64,000 nucleotides of DNA from Nocardia amikacinitolerans NBRC 108937. Lineage in GTDB: Bacteria; Actinomycetota; Actinomycetes; Mycobacteriales; Mycobacteriaceae. Of the stretch, positions 36,694-44,904 are shown piece after piece. The stretch lies in assembly GCF_001612615.1 (NCBI RefSeq), contig NZ_BDAU01000019.1, forward strand, positions 240,937 through 304,936, in the 5' to 3' direction. Below the pieces are notes generated by a model. That model was not told the origin of the DNA. It was given only the letters and a program-made list of their open reading frames with translations, and made no database searches. Each line of letters starts with the position of its first letter. Position 1 is the stretch's first letter. A program made the position numbers and the translations under genes.

Positions 36694-38268
36694 ATTAGGA
36701 ATCGGCTCGCCGGGCTTCGCCTCGACGGTCGGCACGTACGGCCTGCCCCCTGCTTCACCCGCGGGGCACAGTCGCACCACCGCGGGACCCGGTCCGGCCC
36801 GGTTACCGCTGTTGTCGAAGACGATCGGGCCGCCCGCGCCGTTCACCGCGAGATCGGGTGAGGTGAAGCCGCCGATGGTGATGTTGACCTGACTGCGCTG
36901 AACCGTCGACGCGGCCGGGAGGGCGCGCACCGCGGCCACGACGGTGCTAAGCGCGTCGTAGGCGTTGACCGCCCAGCCGTCGCCGATGTGCGCGAGGTCG
37001 AATCCGGCTGCGGCGTATGCCTCTTCGAACGCGCCCCACTGCGGATTGCCTTGGTCGGGTCCGTCCGCCCCCGCGACGCGGGTGAACAGCAGCCGAACGC
37101 GTCCGCTGGAGAAGCTCGGCGAGCGCAGTGCCTTGCCGCGCAGATCCTCCAGTGCGGCATCCGATTCCGCGGTGCGCAGGCGATTGCCGTCGGAGGTGCT
37201 CAGCACCGTGATCGAGGTGGCCGCGCACTGACCGTTGGTGTACGACTCGTCCAGGCTGTAGAGCAGCCGACCGAGATCGCGGCCGCGGGCCAGATAGGCG
37301 ATCGTCACGTCCGCGGCCGTCGCGCAGACCCGTCGCGCCGTCTGCGAGACGGTGGTCGGCTCTTCGGCGTCGAACTTCACCTCCAGCAGCTCGCCGCCGT
37401 ACTGCCGGTGCAGCAACGGCAGCGTCGTGCAGGTGTACGGGTCGGACCCGCCGGTCGGAACCATGACGAAATCCGGCCGCGTCGGCGCGACGGCGCCCAA
37501 CGCGCGCACCTGCACCGCGACGCGGAAGGCGACCCGGTAGAAGTAGTCCTTCCCGACACCCCCCGGGTAGGTGATGTCCTCGTCGCACCGGGCGAAGTCG
37601 GGATCGTCGCCCGCGGAACCGCTTTGATCGAAGCCCTCGGCGGTCACCAGGTCCGACACCATCGGAATCTTCTCGGCGGCAAGCAGATCAGCCACTTCGG
37701 CGGTCGTCTGATCGCTCAGCCCTATCCCCGCGACGGCGACCACGTCGCCGCGCTGCGCCAGCTTCCGCGCCACCGCCAGCGCGTCGCCCCGGCGTCCGTA
37801 ATCGCCGAGATTGCCTACGACGAGCCGCAACGGGTGCACGCATCCGGTGCCGTTGGCCCGGCGCTGACCGACGGCCATGCCCTCCAGTTCGTGCACGGCG
37901 CGGCTGCCCGCCAAATGGTCGGTCATGGTCAGCAGCACACCGACGGTCACCGGCGTGCCGGGACATCCGTCGGCCGCAGTGCGGTTCTGCTCGTCGACGA
38001 CCCGCATGACGTGCTCGAACGCGGGAAGGCCGAAAGCGTAGGGACCTTCGGACAATCCGACGCACTGGTCGCCCGCCGCCCACGCCGCCGTGTTCGGCCA
38101 GCCGTCGTTGCAGGTGGCCAGGCGCCGCAGGGGATCGCGTGCCGCGAACGCGCCAACCGCGCCGACCACTAAGATCACGACGACGCCCAGTCGGACCCAG
38201 TCGGTCCATGGTCGCGGAATGGGCCTGTGCCGCTTGGGGAATAGGCCTGCCAAGTAACGCGACTCCAC
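36673..38268 (-). CDS. Membrane-anchored periplasmic-binding-fold protein
   Basis: 531-aa protein: short cytoplasmic N-terminus, one membrane helix (WVRLGVVVILVVGAVGAFAA, residues 24-43) and a large extracellular part resembling the type I periplasmic binding fold of branched-chain amino acid receptors (VTVGVLLTMTDHL, VAGIGLSDQTTAEVADLL, IPMVSDLVTA, NAYDALSTVVAAVRAL). Several Cys suggest disulfides. It has no lipobox and no ABC permease is nearby, so a receptor or sensor is more likely than a transporter part. GTG at 38268 has GAGGAG 6 nt upstream. It follows the NTPase gene by 24 nt and is surely co-transcribed with it. Its 3' end lies in a 51-bp direct repeat. Confidence 0.8.
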   Translation of the reverse strand: MESRYLAGLFPKRHRPIPRPWTDWVRLGVVVILVVGAVGAFAARDPLRRLATCNDGWPNTAAWAAGDQCVGLSEGPYAFGLPAFEHVMRVVDEQNRTAADGCPGTPVTVGVLLTMTDHLAGSRAVHELEGMAVGQRRANGTGCVHPLRLVVGNLGDYGRRGDALAVARKLAQRGDVVAVAGIGLSDQTTAEVADLLAAEKIPMVSDLVTAEGFDQSGSAGDDPDFARCDEDITYPGGVGKDYFYRVAFRVAVQVRALGAVAPTRPDFVMVPTGGSDPYTCTTLPLLHRQYGGELLEVKFDAEEPTTVSQTARRVCATAADVTIAYLARGRDLGRLLYSLDESYTNGQCAATSITVLSTSDGNRLRTAESDAALEDLRGKALRSPSFSSGRVRLLFTRVAGADGPDQGNPQWGAFEEAYAAAGFDLAHIGDGWAVNAYDALSTVVAAVRALPAASTVQRSQVNITIGGFTSPDLAVNGAGGPIVFDNSGNRAGPGPAVVRLCPAGEAGGRPYVPTVEAKPGEPIPNCARSTA

Positions 38269-38292
38269 AGCGGGCTCCTCATCGAGGTCGGG

Positions 38293-40212
38293 TCAACGGG
38301 TTCGGCGAGCGCGTTCGTGATACTCGTTGGCGCGCAACAGGAACGGGCTTCGATCGGTGGCATGGTCGGCGAGCCGTTCGTAGCTGTGCGCCACCCGTGT
38401 GCACAGGATCGACCTTCGCTCGTCGCGAGCGACCCGCGGGTCCGACTCCTCCGCGGGCACGAGCGCGAGCAGCGCCGCGATGTGCTCGTCGCGACTCGTG
38501 GCGCGGTCGCTCCCGTCGACGAGGGCGGCGTCCGGCCTGCGCGGATCGGACATCTCCACGATCTTGTCGAACAGCGACAACCACCCGGTAGCGGCCATGG
38601 TCGGCAGCAGCTCACCGAGTTCCTCGACGATGTCCGTGCCGCGGCGCAGCAGCCGCGTGTAATACAGCCTGCTCGCTCGATCGCCGGAAGACACTGTGTC
38701 CAACAGCTTTTCGAACACTTCGGCCCAGCCGGGGCGACTGTTCGTGCGCGCCGCCAGCTCGCGCAGACCCATGCGACGAACGAAGGCGGGTAGCACCGCG
38801 CTGTTGCCCGGTCCGCTCCACAGCGACGGGGATCGGAACAGCGGCGAACGCTCCCCGATCCCGGAAGGCAGCATCGGGACGAGGCGAAGCGCGTCGCCCT
38901 TGGTGCGGGCCGCGGACACGGTGACGAGCGCGTCGAGCATGCTCTCGTCGAGTTGCTTGCGCGGGTCCAGGTCTCTGGCGAACGCCCCCAGCAGGTGGCG
39001 TTGGACGGCGGTTCCCGGCCCCGCGTGGTTGCCGCGCAACAAGGCGTCCAGATCGTCGGTCGACTGCCGACGCATCCGGTCGAGGACGTAGGCGGTCGCG
39101 GCGGGGTGGCCGTCGGTCAGCTGGTAGACCCGTTCGCCGATCCGGTCCGCCTCGATCGAGGTGACCTCCTTGGCCAGGGTCTTGACCTCGAACTCCGTGA
39201 AGTCGCCGAGCCGCAACCGCGCCCACGCGTCGCGTGCGGTCGGGTCGGCGCGCCGGCGCGGCGTCCACGTCACGGGCGCGGCGACCTGTCCGTCGAGTTC
39301 CTCCGCGAGCACTCCGGAGCTGGTGGTGACGAGCGTCAGCGGATCCGTCAGTGGAGAACCGGTGGCGGCCATCGCCTTTCGCGCACGCAGCAGTGCGCTG
39401 GTGAAGGCGATCGCGGCCGGGGCGTCGCCATCGTCGAGCAGCACAACGACATTCGACGGTCGTCCGGCGACCCGCGCCGCGCTGTGCCGCAGGTCGGCGA
39501 GGAAGGCGCTGATCAGCAGGTCGTCCACGCCGCGCCGGATGGCCGGGTCCTCGCTGGCCGCTTTGATGGCGAGTTCGATGAGCACGGTCTCGGCGTCGGC
39601 CCGCAGCCCGAGGTCCTGGTGTCCGTACCAGGAGACCGCCGAGCCCCAGGTGATCTTGGTGATCAGCCTGCCGCGAGTCAGCCTGCCCACCACCAGGTTC
39701 GACAGGTGCTGGCTCAGGGTCGGCGCGATCACGCTGGCGCCGGGCAGCTTGATATTGGCGGCCTGCGCGCCGACCAACCCGACCAGATCGCCGATGAAGC
39801 CGACCAGCGCCGCGCGATCCTTGTACTGATTCAGTACCGTGCGCAACCGTTCTCGATGTTCGGTCGCGGGGATCTCGGTGAAGTTCTCGTTGATCGCGAT
39901 CTGCGCCACCACGATGCGCGGAAACGCCATCGGGAAGCCGGGCAGATCCATGCTCAGGCCGAGCATCGCCGCGGCGAGCACCGGACGGGCCGGGTTGAAT
40001 TGGTCGTACGGACGTTCCAACGGCCGGACCAACACGGTCGGCGTCCGTCGCTGCCACCGGTCGAGCACCTGCTCGAGCACGGTGGTGCGCCCCGACCCGC
40101 CGTACCCTTCCAGCACCAGCACCGGGTTCCCGGTTTCTTCGGTGTTCCCCCTCGGAACCCGCACCAGGGTGTCGATCAGTTCCAGCAGCTCGGCGCGCCC
40201 CACGATCACCAA
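38293..40212 (-). CDS. STAND/AAA-like P-loop NTPase
   Basis: 639-aa cytoplasmic ATPase. Walker A GYGGSGRTT is near residue 36, Walker B-like NVVVLLDDGD near 275, followed by LTLVTTSSGVL as a sensor-1-like strand; then a winged-helix-like region (YQLTDGHPAATAYVLDRM) and a helical C-terminal half. This resembles STAND NTPases but lacks a recognisable effector or repeat domain. Start: TTG at 40212 or GTG at 40209, both after GGGAGG. It directly precedes the membrane-anchored binding-fold protein, so ligand sensing outside the cell may control this NTPase. I do not know a characterised homologue. Confidence 0.8.
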   Translation of the reverse strand: MVIVGRAELLELIDTLVRVPRGNTEETGNPVLVLEGYGGSGRTTVLEQVLDRWQRRTPTVLVRPLERPYDQFNPARPVLAAAMLGLSMDLPGFPMAFPRIVVAQIAINENFTEIPATEHRERLRTVLNQYKDRAALVGFIGDLVGLVGAQAANIKLPGASVIAPTLSQHLSNLVVGRLTRGRLITKITWGSAVSWYGHQDLGLRADAETVLIELAIKAASEDPAIRRGVDDLLISAFLADLRHSAARVAGRPSNVVVLLDDGDAPAAIAFTSALLRARKAMAATGSPLTDPLTLVTTSSGVLAEELDGQVAAPVTWTPRRRADPTARDAWARLRLGDFTEFEVKTLAKEVTSIEADRIGERVYQLTDGHPAATAYVLDRMRRQSTDDLDALLRGNHAGPGTAVQRHLLGAFARDLDPRKQLDESMLDALVTVSAARTKGDALRLVPMLPSGIGERSPLFRSPSLWSGPGNSAVLPAFVRRMGLRELAARTNSRPGWAEVFEKLLDTVSSGDRASRLYYTRLLRRGTDIVEELGELLPTMAATGWLSLFDKIVEMSDPRRPDAALVDGSDRATSRDEHIAALLALVPAEESDPRVARDERRSILCTRVAHSYERLADHATDRSPFLLRANEYHERARRTR

Positions 40213-40242
40213 GCCTCACCTCCCTCGGGCTTGCGCGCGACT

Positions 40243-40509
40243 CTAGCAGCGCGGCGCCGATTCCGCTGTGAGACAACTCGATCCGCGTCCCAAGGAGGTG
40301 TGGCGGCGGGCTCGGCGTGGGCTGGGCGCGGGTTCGCCGCGGTAGCGCGACACCCGACCGTCGATGTGGCAGATCTTGCACAGCATGCGGGGCACCGGAT
40401 CCAAAGGGTCCATGTCGGTGGCCAGCGGGCGCACATCGGCGAAGCCGTCCCGCCCACCTGCCTGCCTGCCGGACCTTCGCGCGCCCAAGCACGGCAGCCT
40501 CGCTCGCAC
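40243..40509 (-). CDS. Possible small CxxC protein preceding the NTPase gene
   Basis: 88 codons from a GTG; the central part has strongly coding-like third positions and reads MDPLDPVPRMLCKICHIDG around residues 33-51, with a CxxCH element that could bind zinc or iron. The first 20 residues are Arg/Gly-rich and may not be translated; ATG at codon 33 is an alternative start. It ends 30 nt before the NTPase gene on the same strand. No domain was recognised, and it may be a gene remnant. Confidence 0.35.
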   Translation of the reverse strand: MRARLPCLGARRSGRQAGGRDGFADVRPLATDMDPLDPVPRMLCKICHIDGRVSRYRGEPAPSPRRARRHTSLGRGSSCLTAESAPRC

Positions 40510-40515
40510 ACAGGT

Positions 40516-40554
40516 TTTGCACGCCTCACATAGGCGGTGGCTATGTGAGGCGTG
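40516..40554. repeat. Perfect 16-bp inverted repeat with 7-nt loop
   Basis: Arms TGCACGCCTCACATAG (40516-40531) and CTATGTGAGGCGTGCA (40539-40554), loop GCGGTGG. No U tract follows on either strand. It lies upstream of the NTPase operon and 232 nt before the rightward hydrolase, so it may be a 5' regulatory hairpin or a protein-binding site. Confidence 0.85.
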
Positions 40555-40786
40555 CAGACGGTTTGTGGGATATCGCGTGGTCTCTCCCGATGCAAGCAGG
40601 CGGTCGGTGCGGCGGCGTGCTCACCCGCCCGGTCAGCCTTCGGCGGCGAAGGGGTTCCGAATGTGAGCTGGTTATCGCGGAGGCTCGGGAGGCGCCCATC
40701 TTCGCAGGTCAGCGGGTCCTTTGCGGCCGAGTCGACCGGGTCGAATGCGAGTTGTGGGGCAGGACGCCGGGCCGGAGTCTGGGTAC

Positions 40787-41716
40787 ATGGAATACCTGCG
40801 ATACGCCCAGTTCCTGCCCGCCGGCTATCGACGCGAACCGCTGGTCGAACCGACCTCGACCTGGTGGCAGTGGCGCGGGCGCAGCGTGCACGTCGCCCGG
40901 GCGGTGCGTCCCGATGCGGCGGTGCGGGTGCTGCTCATCCACGGTGCGGGTGGGCACGCGGGACTGCTCTGGCCGTTCGCCTCGCTCGCCGCGAACGAGG
41001 GCGTCGAGGCGATGGCCATCGATCTGCCGCTCTACGGCGACACCGTCGAACCCGATCCGAACTCGGTGCGCTACGCCCACTGGGTGCGGCTGCTCAGCGA
41101 ATTCGTCGGCGCCGAAAAGGAATCCGACGACCGGCCGCTGATCCTGTTCGGCGCGAGCATGGGCGGGATGCTCGCCTACGAGGCCGCCGCGCGGACGCGA
41201 GCGGTGGCGCACGTCGTCGCCACCTGCCTGCTGGATCCGGCCGACCCCGCGGCGCGCCGGGCCGCGGCACGCTGGTCGTTCACGGGCGGCTTCGCTCCCG
41301 AATTGCTGCGATCGCTCACACCGCTGGCCGGACTGCGGGTGCCGATCCGGTGGTTGGTCGACATGCGGAACATGAGCCTCGATCCCGCCCTCTCCGACCT
41401 GTGCGGCAGGGACCCGAAGGGCGGCGGCGTGCACGTCCCGCTGGGATTTCTCGCCAGCTTCCTGAACTTCCGGCACACCCCGCCGGAGGAGTTCACCGCC
41501 GCACGGGTCACGCTGGTGCATCCGGGGGCCGACCGGTGGACGCCGCCGTCGCTCAGCCTCCGGTTCCTGGCCAGGATCCCCGGCCGGACCCGGGCCGTTC
41601 TCCTGGACGGCTGCGGTCACTTCCCGATCGAAGAACCCGGCCTGAGCCAGCTGGCGACGACCTTGCGCGCGGTGCTGGCCGAAACGTCCGCGCTCACGCC
41701 GCCGGATCGGCGGTGA
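40787..41716 (+). CDS. Alpha/beta hydrolase
   Basis: 309-aa hydrolase: oxyanion region LLIHGAGGHAGL, nucleophile elbow FGASMGGM (Ser near 124), acid in VHPGADRWTPP and His in DGCGHFPIEEPG. It belongs to the large esterase/lipase group without further assignment. ATG at 40787 has GGAG 9 nt upstream; upstream in-frame ATGs lack one. Its 3' end overlaps the convergent TetR gene by 23 nt, so the two are likely a regulatory pair or at least antisense-coupled. Confidence 0.86.
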   Translation: MEYLRYAQFLPAGYRREPLVEPTSTWWQWRGRSVHVARAVRPDAAVRVLLIHGAGGHAGLLWPFASLAANEGVEAMAIDLPLYGDTVEPDPNSVRYAHWVRLLSEFVGAEKESDDRPLILFGASMGGMLAYEAAARTRAVAHVVATCLLDPADPAARRAAARWSFTGGFAPELLRSLTPLAGLRVPIRWLVDMRNMSLDPALSDLCGRDPKGGGVHVPLGFLASFLNFRHTPPEEFTAARVTLVHPGADRWTPPSLSLRFLARIPGRTRAVLLDGCGHFPIEEPGLSQLATTLRAVLAETSALTPPDRR

Positions 41717-42290
41717 TCCGGCGGACCAGTTCCAACAGCCGCTCGGTGTCGAGCCGGTGTGGGATCAGCACCCGATGCAGCTGAACGTCCACGGCATGAA
41801 CGACGGTGCGCGCCAAATAGTTCGGATCCTCGCCACCCCGGCCGCACCGCTCCAGGTGGAACGCCACCTCGTCGACGAACCGGTCCTCGAACGCCCGCAT
41901 CGCCGCCACCTCGGCTGGCAACCGGGGCGCGACCCGATGCAGCACCGCGTGCAGTGTGGGCCGGTCCCGGTGCAGGTCGACAACCGCCTCGAGGATCGCC
42001 CGCATGGTCTCGTCGAACCCCGGCCGCGTCTCGCGCGCCTCCGCGAACACCGCGTCCAGCCGCACCATCGCCTCGGCCACATGCCGTTCGGCAAGCGCGT
42101 GCAACAGCGCGTGCTTGTTCGGAAAATACTGATATAGCGACCCGATCGACACCCCGGCGCGTTCGGCGATCCGATTCGTCGTCGTCGCCAACCCCTCCCG
42201 CCCGAACATCTGCGCGGCCGCCTCGAGCAGCGTGTCCACGGTCTCCTTCGACCGCCGCTGCCGCGGCGCCTTGCGCGGTGTATCGGCCAT
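41694..42290 (-). CDS. TetR-family regulator
   Basis: 198-aa regulator: HTH in TTTNRIAERAGVSIGSLYQY near residues 37-56 and a helical ligand domain of the AcrR type. ATG at 42290 has GGAGGG 3 nt upstream. It converges with the alpha/beta hydrolase gene with 23-nt overlap. The target is unknown; no clear palindrome was found in the 266-nt gene-free stretch upstream. Confidence 0.88.
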   Translation of the reverse strand: MADTPRKAPRQRRSKETVDTLLEAAAQMFGREGLATTTNRIAERAGVSIGSLYQYFPNKHALLHALAERHVAEAMVRLDAVFAEARETRPGFDETMRAILEAVVDLHRDRPTLHAVLHRVAPRLPAEVAAMRAFEDRFVDEVAFHLERCGRGGEDPNYLARTVVHAVDVQLHRVLIPHRLDTERLLELVRRITADPAA

Positions 42291-42556
42291 GATCCCTCCA
42301 CGGTAGTCCGCGTCACCCGCATCGCGCCCGCCCGCCGTCCGTCACCAGAAACGCAGGGAGCCAGCAGCACGGTGTCGCCCGAGCGGGGCGAATCCGGCGG
42401 CGCGTGCACCGGCGGGCCGTCATGATCGGGCGCCCGGCGCGGCGACCGAAGTGCTCTCCAGCCGAAGCGGAGGGCAGTGACGCGGTGCGCCGGTATCCCA
42501 CGGCGACGACCGCAGGTTCTACCTCGCCCCGGCTGCGAGACAGACGCCGTTCGAGG

Positions 42557-43633
42557 TCAGCCGACGACGGCGAGATATTCGCCGTAGAAGAGCATGAGCC
42601 CCACCGCCGCGGCGATGCCCGCGAGGAGCCAGAAGCGGATGATGACCGTGGTTTCGGCCCATTTGCTGAGTTCGAAATGGTGGTGGAACGGGGCCATCTT
42701 GAACACCCGGTTGCCCGTGGTGCGGAAGACGACGATTTGCAGCAGGACCGAAAGGATCTCCGCGCAGAACAGCGCGCCGACCACGGCCATCAGCAACTCG
42801 GTGTGGGTGGTGATGGAGAGGCCCGCCAGCAGGCCGCCGAGGGCCAGCGAGCCGGTGTCGCCCATGAAGATCTTCGCCGGCGCGGCGTTCCACCACAGGA
42901 ATCCGATGCACGCCCCGACGCCCGAGGCGCAGACCACCGCCAGATCGAGCGGATCGCGGACCTCGTAGCAGCCCGGAGCGGCGCCGGTCGCGCACGCGTT
43001 GGTGTACTGCCAGAAGGTGATGATCACGTAGGCGCCGAGCGCGAAGCTCATGGATCCGGCGGCGAGACCGTCGAGGCCGTCGGTGATGTTCACGGCGTTC
43101 GACCAGGCCACCACGAGGAAGCAGACGACGAGCAGGAAGCCGACCACCCCCAGCGACATGGCGGTGAAATCCCGGACGTAGGAGATGTGCCTGCTGGCGG
43201 GCGTCAGCCCGGCGCCATCGGAAAATCGCAGCGCAAGCACGCCGAACAACACCGCCGCGCCGAGCTGGCCGATGTACTTGCCCGTTGCGGTCAGGCCGAG
43301 ATTGCGTCGCTTGCGCAGTTTGATGGAGTCGTCGAGGAAGCCGACGAACCCCAGAGCGGTCGCCAACCCGAGAACGAGCAGCGCGGAAGCCGACGGGCCA
43401 TCGACGCCGTCCCGGACCACTATCATGTGCGAGCCCAGATATCCGGCCCACAGACCGGCGATGATGGCTATGCCGCCCATCGTCGGCGTGCCGCGCTTGG
43501 CCTGATGGCTTGCCGGGCCGTCGACCCGGATCTCCTGACCGAATTGCCTCGTGACGAAGGCCTTGATCAGGAACGGCGTCACCATGATCGACACCGCCAG
43601 CGCGATCATCGCCGAGAACAAGATCTGATTCAT
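42557..43633 (-). CDS. mraY: Phospho-MurNAc-pentapeptide transferase MraY
   Basis: 358-aa polytopic enzyme with about ten helices that forms lipid I from UDP-MurNAc-pentapeptide and undecaprenyl phosphate. All catalytic landmarks are present: DD pair in GFLDDSIKL, NAVNITDGLDGLA, Asp in FMGDTGSLALGG and the HHH motif FKMAPFHHHFE. ATG at 43633 has GGGAG 3 nt upstream. Unusual: mraY normally sits in the dcw cluster between murF and murD, yet no murein gene is near. This is either the only copy, moved, or a second copy, which can confer tolerance to MraY-inhibiting nucleosides. Confidence 0.95.
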   Translation of the reverse strand: MNQILFSAMIALAVSIMVTPFLIKAFVTRQFGQEIRVDGPASHQAKRGTPTMGGIAIIAGLWAGYLGSHMIVVRDGVDGPSASALLVLGLATALGFVGFLDDSIKLRKRRNLGLTATGKYIGQLGAAVLFGVLALRFSDGAGLTPASRHISYVRDFTAMSLGVVGFLLVVCFLVVAWSNAVNITDGLDGLAAGSMSFALGAYVIITFWQYTNACATGAAPGCYEVRDPLDLAVVCASGVGACIGFLWWNAAPAKIFMGDTGSLALGGLLAGLSITTHTELLMAVVGALFCAEILSVLLQIVVFRTTGNRVFKMAPFHHHFELSKWAETTVIIRFWLLAGIAAAVGLMLFYGEYLAVVG

Positions 43634-43831
43634 GGGCTCCCGTACCGCCGCTGAGCTTCCGCCCGATCCACCACACCCGTACGCCTCGGTCAGATGCTAG
43701 CCAACGCGCGCGGTGTACGCCGGATTCGGGTCGAACCGGCACGGACGTGTTCCCGATCGTTCGCCGAATACCGGATTCCGCCTTACCCTGAGATGGCAAG
43801 GGGCACACGGCGATACAGGGGAGGGCGCGCG

Positions 43832-44101
43832 ATGCGCAGTCTGGAAGACCGATTCGGCGACGTCATCGACCAACTCGAGGGTCTTGGCGACCGGCCGACA
43901 CTCGCGGAGGTCGACGAGCTACACCACTTGATCGACGACCTCGACTACGAGCTGCAGACCACGACGGGCCTCGGCGCCCGCCGCTACGAACTGACCAAGC
44001 GCAGCAGGCATTCGCACGCCCTGCTCGGCGAGGCCCGAAACCGCGCCCTCGACATCACCGACGAATGGGAAGTCCCGCAGACCATCGACCGGCCCTACTG
44101 A
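43832..44101 (+). CDS. Small hypothetical protein
   Basis: 89-aa soluble, charged, mostly helical protein (RSLEDRFGDVIDQLEGLGDR, ELHHLIDDLDYELQ). ATG at 43832 has GGGGAGG 8 nt upstream, a good site. No domain recognised. It is divergent from mraY and convergent with a TetR gene 27 nt away. Confidence 0.68.
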   Translation: MRSLEDRFGDVIDQLEGLGDRPTLAEVDELHHLIDDLDYELQTTTGLGARRYELTKRSRHSHALLGEARNRALDITDEWEVPQTIDRPY

Positions 44102-44128
44102 CCGCCGCAACGCGAGTATCGAGACGAA

Positions 44129-44761
44129 CTATTTCCGCTGCCGCGCCAGGGATTCGGCGTAGGTCGTCAGCATGTCCAGGACAAGGGTGAAGACCGCGTC
44201 GTCGCGCTCGGGATTCGGAATCACGCCGCGCACTATCGCCTGACCGGAGAACAAGTGCAGCGTCAGGAAGAACAGCGGCTCACGGATCCGCGGCGGGAAA
44301 TCGCGCAACACCTCGGTGCGCTCGACCTCGGCGACGATCTCGGCGTAGTACTGCTCCACCGTCGGCGCGATCCGGTCGCGCAATTCGGCGTCCGATCGCG
44401 CCGCCAGGTAGATCTCGCGCAGCGCGTGGGTGATGGTGGACGACTGCGCATCACGTAGGAACCGCAACGCGACTTCCAGCGGATTCTCCTGAGCGCCGAG
44501 CTGTTCCATGACGGCGCGGAATCCGGCCAGCTGCCGGGTCACGATCTCGTCGGCCGTGCGCACGACGAGATCGAGTCTGCTGTCGAACTGCCGGAACATC
44601 GCCCCGACGGAAAGCCCGGCGCGCCCGCAGATCTCCTGGACAGTCGCGCGCTGATAGCCGACTTCACCGATCGCCGCGATCGTCGCCTCGATCAGCTTGG
44701 CGACGGTCGCGGCGCGGCGCTGCTGTTGGGTGCGACGTGGGCGGTCGGCGGAATCGGTCAC
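44129..44761 (-). CDS. TetR-family regulator divergent from secreted lipase
   Basis: 210-aa regulator with HTH ATVQEICGRAGLSVGAMFRQ near residues 40-60. GTG at 44761 is selected because the protein then begins TDSADRPRRTQQQRR, a usual basic tail; the frame is open to 44833. It is divergent from the lipase gene with 143 nt between; the imperfect palindrome GGAAACGATCGCTCTC at 44858-44873 is a possible site but weak. Confidence 0.86.
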   Translation of the reverse strand: MTDSADRPRRTQQQRRAATVAKLIEATIAAIGEVGYQRATVQEICGRAGLSVGAMFRQFDSRLDLVVRTADEIVTRQLAGFRAVMEQLGAQENPLEVALRFLRDAQSSTITHALREIYLAARSDAELRDRIAPTVEQYYAEIVAEVERTEVLRDFPPRIREPLFFLTLHLFSGQAIVRGVIPNPERDDAVFTLVLDMLTTYAESLARQRK

Positions 44762-44904
44762 GGCTGCCCATCCTGCCGCTCCGCCCGAGAGACACCGGCC
44801 ATCGGGTCGACGTGATCGTTGACACACCGCCACCCCGGTCCTACAGTCACTCCAACTTAGGAAACGATCGCTCTCTTTTTGGGCGCGCGGCAGAGGGGTA
44901 CGAG

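Noticed and set aside
42404..43654. 416-codon frame opposite mraY, and similar frames opposite the MFS gene
   Set aside because: Shadow frames: charged low-complexity sequence, no ribosome site, opposite strand fully conserved.
44858..44873. Operator for the TetR/lipase pair
   Set aside because: GGAAACGATCGCTCTC pairs only partly; listed in the gene note but not as a feature.
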